Assembly: GCA_034439475.1 (NCBI GenBank)
Contig: JAWXAN010000031.1
Location: 1-64,000, forward strand
Direction: 5' to 3'
DNA: 64,000 nucleotides
Source of the DNA: Candidatus Zixiibacteriota bacterium
GTDB lineage: Bacteria; Zixibacteria; MSB-5A5; GN15; FEB-12
In this document: in pieces, positions 9,257 through 17,924 of the stretch
Layout: each line of letters begins with the position of its first letter
Numbering within the stretch: the stretch's first letter is position 1
Translations under genes and position numbers: made by a program
The notes under the pieces: model-generated
Database searches by the model: none
What the model saw: only the letters and a program-made list of their open reading frames with translations
What the model was told of the DNA's origin: nothing

Positions 9257-9886
9257 TTAGTTGATAGGAAGCGCGCTCTGTGATCCATCCGAATTCGGAG
9301 CAGGTCCCCAGACCTTGACTTCGACTCGGCGATTACGAGAGTTCGATCCACGTGAGTCTGCCATGGTTATCGGTTTGCTTTCGCCGTAAGAAATATCAAA
9401 CATGCGATAGAGCATGACCCCAAACTGGTCGGCCAGGAAACGCTTCGAGGCATCGGACCGCCTTTGACCCAGCATCAGATTATAGTTCTGCGAGCCAGTG
9501 GCATCGGTATAACCGCTAAGTTCAACAATGGATTTCGGGGTTTCTTCCAATTTTCTGCCAGCTTCGGCCAAAACGCCTTCGCCTGTCTCACCGAGTTCAT
9601 CTGAATCAAAACCAAAATTTATTTCGCCTGTCCAGAGAACAACATAATCCTCGAATCCGGTGGCCTTGTTTATGGCTTTATCCGTTTTGGCATCGAGTTC
9701 AACTGCTAGCCTGTTGAGGCGTTCGACTTCGGCAGCAGTCGCAGCAGCCTGTTGGGCTACGGTCTGCACGCGCTCTGATGTTCGCGATTCTGACGAAGAG
9801 ATTTGCTGGTCGACATACGACTTTTTGACGCCACAACCCGCAAACAGGGCGAGCGCCAAAGTAATACCTATCAAGGTTGTTTTCAT
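9257..9886 (-). CDS. OmpA-family peptidoglycan-binding lipoprotein
   Basis: A 209-residue lipoprotein: signal MKTTLIGITLALALFAGC with lipobox FAGC, a coiled-coil-like Ala/Glu-rich segment, then an OmpA C-terminal domain. The domain shows the murein-binding pattern (FGFDSDEL, LSGYTDATGSQNYNL, RRSDASKRFL, NSRNRRVEV). It probably tethers the outer membrane to peptidoglycan, like Pal. The ATG at 9886 was chosen because AAGGA stands nine bases upstream; longer in-frame starts put that site inside the gene. It is followed by the bidirectional terminator. The importer genes upstream lie on the same strand 136 bases away. Confidence 0.9.
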   Translation of the reverse strand: MKTTLIGITLALALFAGCGVKKSYVDQQISSSESRTSERVQTVAQQAAATAAEVERLNRLAVELDAKTDKAINKATGFEDYVVLWTGEINFGFDSDELGETGEGVLAEAGRKLEETPKSIVELSGYTDATGSQNYNLMLGQRRSDASKRFLADQFGVMLYRMFDISYGESKPITMADSRGSNSRNRRVEVKVWGPAPNSDGSQSALPIN

Positions 9887-10022
9887 ACTGTAGCGTCCTT
9901 TCATTAAAGAGCTTGTGTAAAGATTTCTCATAAGTGGCCGCAATAGTACCTATTGGCCTTTTGGGTTATACCCCTGGTTTGCCGTCTCCGAACCAAGAAA
10001 AATGCAAACCGGCAGCGGCAGA

Positions 10023-10850
10023 CTATTGTTTGATGGCCCCGGCAGTGATACCGGAGACAATATATTTTTGCAATATGACAAAAAGAAGCAGAATTGGGAG
10101 GATTGCCAAAGTCGAGCCGGCCATAAGGTGTTGCCAATCAATTGCCTGATGCCCTTGGTACAACGCGAGCGCGACCGGGAGTGTGCGTAGATTTTCACTT
10201 GATGTCAAAATAAAGGGGAAGAAAAATGAATTCCAATTCGTAAAAAATACCTGTATTGCCAAAACAATAAGAACTGGTTTGCAGACAGGCATCACGACCC
10301 GCATAAGTATTCGCATCTCTCCAGCTCCGTCTATTCGAGCGGCTTCTTCCATAGCTGTGGGAATTGAATCAATATATTGCTTTACAAGGAATATCCCGAT
10401 CGGAGTCACAAGCCAGGGGATAATAAGCACGGTATACGAATCATAAACCCCTGCTTTGATTGACATCAGATACAGCGGAATAATCACAATATGCGACGGA
10501 ATAAAAAGAACAGCCAGTATAGTGACGAAAAGTAACTTATTCATAAACATTCGGTGTCTGGACAGGCTGTAGGCGGTCATAAAACAGAAGAGAATGTTCC
10601 CAATCGTGACCGCCAGCGCAACCACCACCGAATTGATGAACGGGCGTGCCAGATTATGGGTGGTTAGCAAATCGTGAAAATTAGACCATGTGAAAAGCGA
10701 ACTGACCAGCCCATCAAAATTGAGCGATGTCCCAGTTGGCAGGAAAGCCACACGGACCATCCATACCATCGGAAAGACCATCCCCAAAAAAAGAAGCGAA
10801 AGCGACGAATACTTTGCGATATTCATAGAGAGTGAGGACTGTCTTATCAT
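10023..10850 (-). CDS. ABC sugar importer permease (MalG type)
   Basis: Inner-membrane permease of 275 residues with about six hydrophobic segments and the EAA loop (EEAARIDGAGEMRILMRVV) that docks the ATPase. This is the MalG/UgpE-type partner in carbohydrate uptake-1 importers. It overlaps the upstream permease by 4 nt (ATGA), so the two are translationally coupled. No MalK-like ATPase follows: the next gene is the OmpA-like lipoprotein. The ATPase must come from elsewhere, as with shared MsmX-type ATPases in other bacteria. The sugar cannot be deduced. Confidence 0.9.
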   Translation of the reverse strand: MIRQSSLSMNIAKYSSLSLLFLGMVFPMVWMVRVAFLPTGTSLNFDGLVSSLFTWSNFHDLLTTHNLARPFINSVVVALAVTIGNILFCFMTAYSLSRHRMFMNKLLFVTILAVLFIPSHIVIIPLYLMSIKAGVYDSYTVLIIPWLVTPIGIFLVKQYIDSIPTAMEEAARIDGAGEMRILMRVVMPVCKPVLIVLAIQVFFTNWNSFFFPFILTSSENLRTLPVALALYQGHQAIDWQHLMAGSTLAILPILLLFVILQKYIVSGITAGAIKQ

Positions 10851-11710
10851 GGTTGCCCGCCCCTGCGCATGAGGAAAAACTGAATCATCGAAAAAACGGC
10901 AATAATAAGAAAGAGTATATAGGCCGCAGCTGAGGCATAGCCGAATTTGAAATCTGTAGTCAGACTTGTTTCATAAATGAAGTATACAAGCGTCGCGGTA
11001 TCGAATTTTCCTTTGGTCATGACAAATATCTCAGTGAAGACTTGAAATGACTTAATCGTATTGATGACAATTATATAGAGTCCGACCGGCCTCAAAAGCG
11101 GCAAAGTAATAGAGACAAACTGTCTCCATCGGCTCGCCCCTGCTATCTCTGCGGCCTCGTATAATTCAGTCGGAATAGCCTGAAGTCCCGCCAGAAATAT
11201 TAACATATAATATCCGACTGACATCCAGACATCCATCCCCATAATTGCATACAGAGCCGTCCCGTAATCGTAGAGGAAGCCATGCTCGGGAGGAGTTAGG
11301 TTAATCAATTCGGCCAGAAGTGATATGTAACCGCCACGCTGAAAGAGATTGCTGAAAACCAAGGCGATAACAACGATAGAGGTTAGCCAAGGGAGAAAGA
11401 ATCCGGCTCGAAACAGGGTACGACCTCTAAACGGCTTATGTACCAACAGCGCTAATCCCAGCGCTATGACAGTTGTTAGTGGAACTGTCCCGCCGATAAA
11501 AATGAAAGTATTCTTCATTGCCTGCAAAAAACCGGAGTCCGCAAAAAGATTGCGGTAATTTTCCAAACCGATATAGTGCGACTCACGAAACAGCTGATAG
11601 TCGGTGAAGCTCAATACAAGGGAATATCCGATAGGGAAGAGCCACAACAAGAGGAAGGCAATGATCCAAGGGGAGGAAAACCCGAGAGCGGCAAGTTGCC
11701 GGTGATTCAT
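10847..11710 (-). CDS. ABC sugar importer permease (MalF type)
   Basis: A 287-residue permease with six hydrophobic segments and the EAA motif (YEAAEIAGASRWRQFVSI). It pairs with the adjacent MalG-type protein as a heterodimeric channel for a carbohydrate importer. Four-nt overlaps link it to the binding protein upstream and to the second permease downstream, fixing the order binding protein, MalF type, MalG type. It lacks the large periplasmic loop of enteric MalF and resembles the shorter UgpA/LacF form. Confidence 0.9.
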   Translation of the reverse strand: MNHRQLAALGFSSPWIIAFLLLWLFPIGYSLVLSFTDYQLFRESHYIGLENYRNLFADSGFLQAMKNTFIFIGGTVPLTTVIALGLALLVHKPFRGRTLFRAGFFLPWLTSIVVIALVFSNLFQRGGYISLLAELINLTPPEHGFLYDYGTALYAIMGMDVWMSVGYYMLIFLAGLQAIPTELYEAAEIAGASRWRQFVSITLPLLRPVGLYIIVINTIKSFQVFTEIFVMTKGKFDTATLVYFIYETSLTTDFKFGYASAAAYILFLIIAVFSMIQFFLMRRGGQP

Positions 11711-12939
11711 TCGGCTTTAATCTTCGAGATGGCAATGCGGGCGTTGCGAAGCGGAGTCGCAATCAACCCGGAACCGAAAAGAGCATCTTCAACAGCTCTT
11801 TCAATTTCCTGCTCGATGGACGACCAATCAGGGTCAACCGGCGGGTATTTGCTCATTCGAATCTGACTGATGAATGACTGAAAATGGTTGTTCGAGCTGA
11901 AATATGGGTCGGCTTGGGCTTCAATGCTGGAGGGACAGGCCGCAAAGGCGGCTTTGCAAAAGCGGACCTGATTTTCAGCCGATGTAACAAATGCGATGAA
12001 TTTGGACGCGGCTTCTTTATTTTCGGACGCTTCATTAATTGCCAAAAATTCACCTCCCAAAAATGATCTACCGGGAAAATTAAGTCCGGGCATGATCGTC
12101 GACATTAAGTTAATCTTCCTGTTCTCCAGCGTGATACGCTTCAAAAGCCAATCACCGGACATGACATAGCCGACCTTGCCGTCGAGAAAAGCGTCTTCAA
12201 TCCCGCGCTGGTCCGCGACATAACCGCATGAGTCATGAAGCATTTTATAAAAGCGAAGCGATGCAATGGCCATATCCGACGCCACCAAACAATATTTGTT
12301 GTCTTCACTGAAAATCTGCGCTCCGGCTGTCCAAAAGAAGGGCAAAAACTTTTTATACAGTCGGTGCTTCTCGGCCGTATTTGAACCCCATCCGTATATT
12401 TCCTTGGAAAGCTGGTCGATCTTAAACGCGGATTCGCCGAGCTGAATTAAAGTCACCGGAACAAAATCCTCTCCATAGCCAGCTTTGGCTAAAAGGTCGC
12501 GGTTTCCAAAAATTACCCGCGTGCCGAGGATCCAAGGTCTTGCGTAGACAGTGTTCTTATATGTTGCGAGACCCCAGCCCTGGAATTTGTTGCTGTCGGC
12601 GGCGATAAACTGTCCCATCTCAGCCAGTTGACCAGCATCGGCAAATTTCGCTATCCAGTCAGAACCAAGCTCTACAATGTCAGGCCCGGTTTTCGATGCA
12701 AAGGCTATCGCAATCTTTTCCTGTCCATTGGCCCAGGTCAAATCAGTGATATTTATTTGGATGTCTGGATTCTCACGTTCAAAATCGCTCACCATCTCCT
12801 GTATCGCCGGTTTTATATCAGGATCAGTCCAAAATTGCCACCATTGCAGTGTTGTTTTTGCCTGAGCAGTATTAGTGATGCTAAAGGTGATAAACGCTGC
12901 CAGAAACAACGCAGATTCCATGGTGATTCTTTTAATCAT
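11707..12939 (-). CDS. Periplasmic sugar-binding protein of ABC importer
   Basis: A 410-residue family 1 extracellular solute-binding protein. It starts with a signal peptide ending in NTAQA, then the typical N-terminal lobe (LQWWQFWTDPDIKPAIQEMV, FERENPDIQI, KTGPDIVELGSDW) and the hinge-region pattern GKVGYVMSGDWL. It captures a sugar or related ligand in the periplasm for the two downstream permeases. The ATG at 12939 gives a slightly long signal; an internal ATG at 12921 would also leave a full signal peptide. A promoter candidate sits so close upstream that initiation at 12939 would be nearly leaderless, which favours 12921. Confidence 0.9.
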   Translation of the reverse strand: MIKRITMESALFLAAFITFSITNTAQAKTTLQWWQFWTDPDIKPAIQEMVSDFERENPDIQINITDLTWANGQEKIAIAFASKTGPDIVELGSDWIAKFADAGQLAEMGQFIAADSNKFQGWGLATYKNTVYARPWILGTRVIFGNRDLLAKAGYGEDFVPVTLIQLGESAFKIDQLSKEIYGWGSNTAEKHRLYKKFLPFFWTAGAQIFSEDNKYCLVASDMAIASLRFYKMLHDSCGYVADQRGIEDAFLDGKVGYVMSGDWLLKRITLENRKINLMSTIMPGLNFPGRSFLGGEFLAINEASENKEAASKFIAFVTSAENQVRFCKAAFAACPSSIEAQADPYFSSNNHFQSFISQIRMSKYPPVDPDWSSIEQEIERAVEDALFGSGLIATPLRNARIAISKIKAE

Positions 12940-12946
12940 AAAGTAG

Positions 12947-12974
12947 AATATATTCTGGTGAGACTCTTGGTCAA
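12947..12974 (-). promoter_or_regulatory. Candidate promoter of sugar-importer operon
   Basis: On the minus strand TTGACC (12974-12969), a 16-nt spacer and TATATT (12952-12947) resemble a sigma-70 promoter. The predicted start of transcription is within a few bases of the annotated ATG. Confidence 0.45.
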
Positions 12975-13076
12975 ATAAAAATTAGTTGATTCGGCGGATA
13001 GAGCAGATAGTTTATATGTATATGTCTTCAAAGCAAACTACAGGCATCAAACAATTTAGAGTTTATTTGGGCTCGC

Positions 13077-13850
13077 ATGTCTGAATGGTTTGATATAACA
13101 AAACTTCCAATCCTTATCGCAACGGTGGTTTCTGTCGCGATTGTGCTTTATACGACTTATCACTCTAAAAGCCGTGACCGATTCACAATCCGTCAAATCC
13201 CCGGTCTGAAAGCCGTTGAGGAGGCTATTGGCCGCGCCACAGAAATGGCACGTCCGATTCTATTTACCCCCGGTTGGGGCGGAGATATCCAAAGACCAAC
13301 AACGATCGCATCGCTGAATATCCTCTCAAGCGTCGCCGAGAAAACCGCCGTCTATGATTGTGAGCTTATATTTCCAACCCATGACCCGGTTATTATGACA
13401 GTCGCCCAGGAGGTTGTCAGGGAAAGTTACATTCGAGCCGGAGTGCCGGAAAGGTTCAAGGAGAACAACATCCGTTATGTATCATCGTCGCAATTCGGCT
13501 ATGCTGCGGCTGTCGAAGGTATAATCAGCCGCACTAAGCCAGCCTCGATATTCCTTCTTGGCACATTCGAAGCCGAGTCCCTTATAATGGCCGAGACCGG
13601 CAACAGCGTCGGTGCCATTCAAATAGCCGGCACAGATTCAACAATCCAATTGGCCTTTTTTATCGTGGCCTGTGACTACACATTGATAGGCGAGGAGCTA
13701 TTTGCCGCTTCCGGCTATCTTTCAAACGATCGATCAATCCTGGCATCAGTGAGAGCGCAGGACATTCTCAAAGTGATTCTGGCCGCGCTTCTGGTTGTCG
13801 CGATGATTTCGGCTTCGTTCTCCCCGACTTCGAACTGGTGGAAAATCTGA
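13077..13850 (+). CDS. DUF6754-like membrane protein
   Basis: A 257-residue protein with a hydrophobic helix at about 11-27 and another near 231-250, flanking a soluble alpha/beta domain. Runs such as IPGLKAVEEAIGRATEM, GRPTTIASL-like and ETGNSVGAIQIAGTDST match what I recall of the DUF6754 family found in Chloroflexi, Planctomycetes and Zixibacteria; this was not searched. No catalytic motif is recognised. It is first in five genes with stop/start overlaps (13077-16024), so its job is probably within a membrane complex built by that cluster. The ATG at 13077 lacks a strong ribosome site. Function unknown. Confidence 0.8.
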   Translation: MSEWFDITKLPILIATVVSVAIVLYTTYHSKSRDRFTIRQIPGLKAVEEAIGRATEMARPILFTPGWGGDIQRPTTIASLNILSSVAEKTAVYDCELIFPTHDPVIMTVAQEVVRESYIRAGVPERFKENNIRYVSSSQFGYAAAVEGIISRTKPASIFLLGTFEAESLIMAETGNSVGAIQIAGTDSTIQLAFFIVACDYTLIGEELFAASGYLSNDRSILASVRAQDILKVILAALLVVAMISASFSPTSNWWKI

Positions 13851-14473
13851 TGCGCCGTAAAATTCCGCAAATAATCTGCTCTGTGGTCGGCATCCTGATG
13901 CTCGCATTATTTTTTAGCCGCCATCCAACCGCGCAAGCAATTAGCCAGACAATTCTCGTGGAATACTGGCAGATTATTTTCGCCTTCACACTTATCGTTG
14001 GTGTATTGAGCTTCATGCTCGGCCAGCTCCGCGGTATTGAGCGGGGAGAAGACCGCTTTTATAAAATTATCTCCTTGTCCGGTGTGGTTCTCATGCCCGT
14101 TCTGGCTCTTATTTGGGGTATCCGCGGCGGCACGCCATTTGTCTGGATATTTGACAATGTTCAGGCGCCTCTTCAATCCACTGTATTTGCGCTCCTCGCT
14201 TTTTTTGTGGCTTCGGCCTCGCTCAGAGGCTTTCGGGCGCGATCTCTGCCTGCCGCGATTCTTCTTTTTTCTGCCGCACTGATTCTCTTTAGTCGCTCGT
14301 ATTTAGGCGACTCAACCTTCGCGCCATTGTCAGAATTCTCCGATTGGATTCGCTCGTATCCATCAATGGCAGCCCGTCGCGCCATTCTTATCGGTATCGG
14401 ACTCGGATCTCTGACAACATCCCTGCGCGTTATATTAGGAATTGAACGCACATGGCTGGGAGGGGAGAGATGA
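13850..14473 (+). CDS. Unknown multi-pass membrane protein
   Basis: I do not recognise this 207-residue protein beyond its place in the DUF6754-type cluster. It shows about five to six hydrophobic segments (IICSVVGILMLALFF, IIFAFTLIVGVLSFMLG, GVVLMPVLALIWG, VFALLAFFVASASL, AAILLFSAALILF) and a basic loop after the fourth. The ATG at 13850 shares its A with the upstream TGA stop (TGATG) and has GGTGG about eight bases upstream; a GTG at 13838 is the alternative. Overlaps at both ends mean it is translated with its neighbours. An integral inner-membrane subunit of an unknown complex is inferred. Confidence 0.75.
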   Translation: MRRKIPQIICSVVGILMLALFFSRHPTAQAISQTILVEYWQIIFAFTLIVGVLSFMLGQLRGIERGEDRFYKIISLSGVVLMPVLALIWGIRGGTPFVWIFDNVQAPLQSTVFALLAFFVASASLRGFRARSLPAAILLFSAALILFSRSYLGDSTFAPLSEFSDWIRSYPSMAARRAILIGIGLGSLTTSLRVILGIERTWLGGER

Positions 14474-15282
14474 AAAAGCTCGAAACCCGGCACTATGCCT
14501 TCCTTGGTCTATTTCTTGTTGTCTTAATAACCATGCTTCTCAATATTTCCCCCGGGGTTGCCGTCTCGCCAGAGACGCAGAAACTGTATGATTACATCGA
14601 CTCCCTGCCGCCAGCATCCACACTGATAGTCTCATTTGATCATGAGGCGTCTGCTTTACCCGAAATCAATCCACTCTCACTTGCGATATTGAGGCATCTG
14701 TTCAGCAAAGGGCAGAGACTTATCGGTGTTTCTCTTTTGGCCGAAGGAACCGCCATTGGCTACCAGATAATTTCACGCACAGCCGAAGAATACAAAAAAG
14801 TCTACGGACAGGATTATGTATTCCTGGGATTCAAATCGCAGCAGATTGCGGCTATACTATCCATGGGCGAATCTATTGCCGCAACATATCCCCAGGATTA
14901 TATGGGTACTCACTATGCTGAACTTCCCCTGCTTGATAGTGTGAAGGACTATAGTGATGTTGCGGGGGTAATATCAATTGCCGATGGCTCTCTGACTGTG
15001 CAGTGGATAGAATACGGCAAAGCCCGCTTCAACGTACCCATACTTGGTGTAGTCACAGCCGCAATGGTCACAACCTATGACCCGTATTTGTCTTCCGGAC
15101 AGCTCACCGCCTTGCTCGGAGGACTCCGTGGCGCGGCTGAATACGAGACTTTGCTTGGGACAAAAGGGGGAGGGGTGCGAGGAATGGTCGCTCAGTCGAT
15201 CTCTCACCTATACATCATAGCCATGATCATTATCGGAAATATCCTCTATTTCAAATCCCGTCGGGTGGGAGGTCGAAGCTGA
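14470..15282 (+). CDS. Unknown membrane-anchored protein of DUF6754-type cluster
   Basis: A 270-residue protein with an N-terminal helix (AFLGLFLVVLITMLLNI), a large non-cytoplasmic domain and a C-terminal helix (YIIAMIIIGNILYF). The pattern YDYIDSLPPASTLIVSFD, DYVFLGFK and LGGLRGAAEYETLLG resembles a family I recall beside DUF6754 genes in several phyla; it has no assigned function to my knowledge. The ATG at 14470 overlaps the upstream TGA (ATGA) and follows GGGGAGAG, so it was preferred to the ATG at 14452. Its topology mirrors the first cluster gene: a soluble domain between two terminal helices. Confidence 0.78.
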   Translation: MKKLETRHYAFLGLFLVVLITMLLNISPGVAVSPETQKLYDYIDSLPPASTLIVSFDHEASALPEINPLSLAILRHLFSKGQRLIGVSLLAEGTAIGYQIISRTAEEYKKVYGQDYVFLGFKSQQIAAILSMGESIAATYPQDYMGTHYAELPLLDSVKDYSDVAGVISIADGSLTVQWIEYGKARFNVPILGVVTAAMVTTYDPYLSSGQLTALLGGLRGAAEYETLLGTKGGGVRGMVAQSISHLYIIAMIIIGNILYFKSRRVGGRS

Positions 15283-15896
15283 TGGACTGGGGAACACTTG
15301 TCGCTGGCCTGCTGACTCTGGCAATTCTAACATTTTTGTACGGGGATAACCCGATCTATAAATTTGCCGAGTCGCTTCTTATAGGCGTCTCGATTGGCTA
15401 CTTTTTAGTCATTACATGGACAAACACGCTCATGGACCTGCTTTTTGATCCTCTCCTTAACGAGGGCCGGCTCATGTTGTTAATCCCGCTTGTGCTTGGA
15501 GGACTCATGTTCCTCCGTTTTAATAAAAAAACCGCGAGTCTGTCCCGAATTCCTATTGCCATTCTGATCGGCTCCGGGGCAGGTGTGGCCATACCTGCGA
15601 TGCTTCAGGCCCGCACCATGTCTCAAATCTCTGCAACAGTTGCCCCGCTATGGAGCCCGTCGGGAATTCCTGATTATAACGCAATTGTTGTTCTGATTGG
15701 AGTGTTAGCCACACTATCCTATTTTTATTTCAGCCGCGAACACAGCGGGGTCTTAGGCAAATCAGCCAAAGTCGGGATTTATTTCCTAATGATTTTCTTT
15801 GGGGCGACTTTCGGATATACCGTCATGTCCCGAATGTCTACATTCATAGGGCGCATGGAATTTCTCTTGACGGACTTTCTCCATTTAGTCGGATGA
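15282..15896 (+). CDS. Unknown multi-pass membrane protein
   Basis: A 204-residue protein with about six hydrophobic segments (LVAGLLTLAILTFLYG, LIGVSIGYFLVITW, LMLLIPLVLGGLMFL, IAILIGSGAGVAIPAM, AIVVLIGVLATLSYFYF, IYFLMIFFGATFGY). I do not recognise a family. The ATG shares one base with the upstream TGA, and its own stop overlaps the zinc-ribbon ATG by 4 nt. This is the second polytopic subunit of the cluster; together with 13850-14473 it could form the membrane core to which the two single-domain proteins attach. That assembly is inference. Confidence 0.75.
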   Translation: MDWGTLVAGLLTLAILTFLYGDNPIYKFAESLLIGVSIGYFLVITWTNTLMDLLFDPLLNEGRLMLLIPLVLGGLMFLRFNKKTASLSRIPIAILIGSGAGVAIPAMLQARTMSQISATVAPLWSPSGIPDYNAIVVLIGVLATLSYFYFSREHSGVLGKSAKVGIYFLMIFFGATFGYTVMSRMSTFIGRMEFLLTDFLHLVG

Positions 15897-16024
15897 CCTG
15901 CCCGCGATGCAAAGTGGCAATGAACGAGATGAAGCGTAGCTTCCACAAACAGCGCAAATGGGTCTGTAAAGCGTGCGGAAAAGTCCGCTTTCAGCGGCCA
16001 AAACAAATCAAAAAAACCGACTGA
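15893..16024 (+). CDS. Small zinc-ribbon protein (43 residues)
   Basis: This short gene begins with ATGA overlapping the previous stop and encodes 43 residues with CPRC (3-6) and CKAC (25-28), a four-cysteine zinc ribbon, ending in a strongly basic tail (QRPKQIKKTD). No large enzyme is attached, so it may be a nucleic-acid or protein adaptor. The overlap with the fourth membrane gene and intact cysteine pairs support a real gene despite its size. It closes the five-gene cluster; the following DUF72 gene starts 50 bases later without overlap. Confidence 0.75.
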   Translation: MTCPRCKVAMNEMKRSFHKQRKWVCKACGKVRFQRPKQIKKTD

Positions 16025-16074
16025 ATATCGAAGTTATGCCGAAACAACCTCATACTTATGACGTTGCATAGACC

Positions 16075-16917
16075 GTGCAAACTATGCCGGATAAGATTCA
16101 AACTAATAATACGAGTGATTCGCAGCCTAAAGCCGACCGGCCAATTGGCTCTGTCCAAATCGGAACCTCAGGCTACAGCTTCGAAGACTGGCGCGGAAGC
16201 TTCTATCCTGATAAAATCGATAAGGGGAAAATGCTTGATTACTATGTTCAACATTTTCCCACTGTCGAAATAAACTCAACCTACTACGGAATCCCGCATC
16301 CGCGCGTGATGGCAAATCTGATAAAGAAAGCCCCTGATGGTTTTGATTCTCTTGCCAAGCTTCACCAGTCGTTTACCCATCGAAGATCTGACCTTGAAAC
16401 CGACCGGAAATCTTTCAGCGAAGCGATATTGCCGCTTGTAGAAGCAGGGAAGCTCTCTGGACTCTTGGCGCAGTTCCCGTATTCATTCAAATACAGCGCC
16501 GATAATCTCGACTATACCTCTATTTGCAGGGAGGCCTTTCCTAATGTTCCTCTCTTCGTCGAATTCAGACATAATAGCTGGGTAAACCGGACAATGTATG
16601 AGAGATTAAAGGGAGAAGGCGTAGGATATGTCTGCGTCGATGAACCTCAGCTTGACGGATTGCTCAAACCTGACGTTTTTGCAACCACAGAGACCGGCTA
16701 TATCAGACTCCATGGACGCAATGCAGAAAGCTGGTGGACCGGGGGAAGTCTTCGTTATGATTACCTGTATTCAAATGACGAGCTTCAGGAGTGGAACGCT
16801 AAAGTCAAGAGACTCACCGCCAAGGTGAACAAAGTCTATGTTCTATTCAATAACTGCCATCAGGGGAAAGCTGTCTCAAACGCCCGCCAATTTGTCGAAA
16901 TGACAAAATATCTTTGA
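16075..16917 (+). CDS. DUF72 family protein (YecE type)
   Basis: A 280-residue TIM-barrel-like protein of the DUF72/YecE family: IGTSGYSFEDWRGSFYP, VEINSTYYGIP, GLLAQFPYSFKY, FVEFRHNSW and YIRLHGRNAESWW are the family's conserved blocks. The function is not established; the fold resembles sugar- or phosphate-handling barrels. Start is GTG 16075 or ATG 16084, neither with a clear ribosome site. It follows the zinc ribbon by 50 bases and may share its transcript. Confidence 0.9.
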   Translation: MQTMPDKIQTNNTSDSQPKADRPIGSVQIGTSGYSFEDWRGSFYPDKIDKGKMLDYYVQHFPTVEINSTYYGIPHPRVMANLIKKAPDGFDSLAKLHQSFTHRRSDLETDRKSFSEAILPLVEAGKLSGLLAQFPYSFKYSADNLDYTSICREAFPNVPLFVEFRHNSWVNRTMYERLKGEGVGYVCVDEPQLDGLLKPDVFATTETGYIRLHGRNAESWWTGGSLRYDYLYSNDELQEWNAKVKRLTAKVNKVYVLFNNCHQGKAVSNARQFVEMTKYL

Positions 16918-16932
16918 GAATAAATGTTTTGG

Positions 16933-16962
16933 TTGACGACGACTACCTTATATTGGTATCTG
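16933..16962 (+). promoter_or_regulatory. Candidate promoter of ABC exporter operon
   Basis: TTGACG (16933-16938), an 18-nt spacer and TATCTG (16957-16962) precede the ABC ATPase gene by about 27 bases. The -10 match is partial. Confidence 0.35.
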
Positions 16963-16988
16963 TATTCAATGATCTCTGAAAGGCCGAA

Positions 16989-17924
16989 ATGACATACCTA
17001 TCTCTCGAAAACGTTCGTAAGGTTTACGACGAAAAGGTCGCCGTGAACGATCTCTCTCTGCAAGTCCCAAAAGGCGTGATTTTGGGAATCATTGGCCCAA
17101 ACGGCGCAGGAAAGACAACCACAATTCGGATGGTCATGAATATTACCGCTCCGGATTCCGGTTCGGTTCTCTTTGAGGGACGTAAGATAGATGAATCCTT
17201 TAAAAATCGCGTGGGCTACCTTCCCGAAGAACGGGGCCTCTATAAAAAGATGACCCTTGAAGAAATTATTCTCTATATGGCCCAACTCAAAGACTGTCCT
17301 CGAGCTGTCGCTCAAACTCGTATTGCTCCTTGGCTTGAGCGGATGGGACTGTCTGATTACCGCCTCAAGAAAGTTGAAGAGCTTTCCAAGGGAATGCAAC
17401 AGAAACTGCAGTTTATCACCACGATCCTTCACGATCCCGATATTATTATTCTCGATGAATTATTCTCCGGACTTGATCCCGTCAATATGGAGCTTATGAA
17501 AGGTGTCGTTCAGGACTTGAAACGCTCAGGAAAGACCATCTTGTTCTCGACCCATGTTATGGAGCAGGCCGAGAAGCTGTGCGACCATATTTGTATGATA
17601 TCGGGTGGGAACAAAGTCATTGATGGAACAATGGCTGAGGTGAAAGCCCGATTCGGGAAAAACTCAGTGCAAATCGTTATTGACGGAGATGGTTCATTTA
17701 TCCGTACTTTGCCGGGAGTAAAATCAGTGATGGAGTTCGGCACGTATCACGAACTCAAACTGGTCGAAGGAGCCGACACACAGGTCATTCTTCGCTCACT
17801 TATCGAACGAGTCAATCTCTACCGGTTTGAAGTCGTTGAACCGTCTCTCTATGATATTTTCATCGACATGGCCAAAGTCAATCCAGCCGAGATGACTCAG
17901 GATGCGGTAGAAGCGAATGTCTAA
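16989..17924 (+). CDS. ABC exporter ATPase (NatA-like)
   Basis: Cytoplasmic ATPase of 311 residues: Walker A GPNGAGKTTT, signature LSKGMQQKLQ (family LSGGQ form), Walker B IIILDELFSGLDP and switch His in FSTHVM. A C-terminal DUF4162-type extension follows (about 220-300). With the next gene it forms an ABC-2 exporter of the NatAB type, known for Na+ or drug export. The start has AAAGGCCGAA upstream. An eight-base overlap with the permease supports one operon. Confidence 0.92.
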   Translation: MTYLSLENVRKVYDEKVAVNDLSLQVPKGVILGIIGPNGAGKTTTIRMVMNITAPDSGSVLFEGRKIDESFKNRVGYLPEERGLYKKMTLEEIILYMAQLKDCPRAVAQTRIAPWLERMGLSDYRLKKVEELSKGMQQKLQFITTILHDPDIIILDELFSGLDPVNMELMKGVVQDLKRSGKTILFSTHVMEQAEKLCDHICMISGGNKVIDGTMAEVKARFGKNSVQIVIDGDGSFIRTLPGVKSVMEFGTYHELKLVEGADTQVILRSLIERVNLYRFEVVEPSLYDIFIDMAKVNPAEMTQDAVEANV

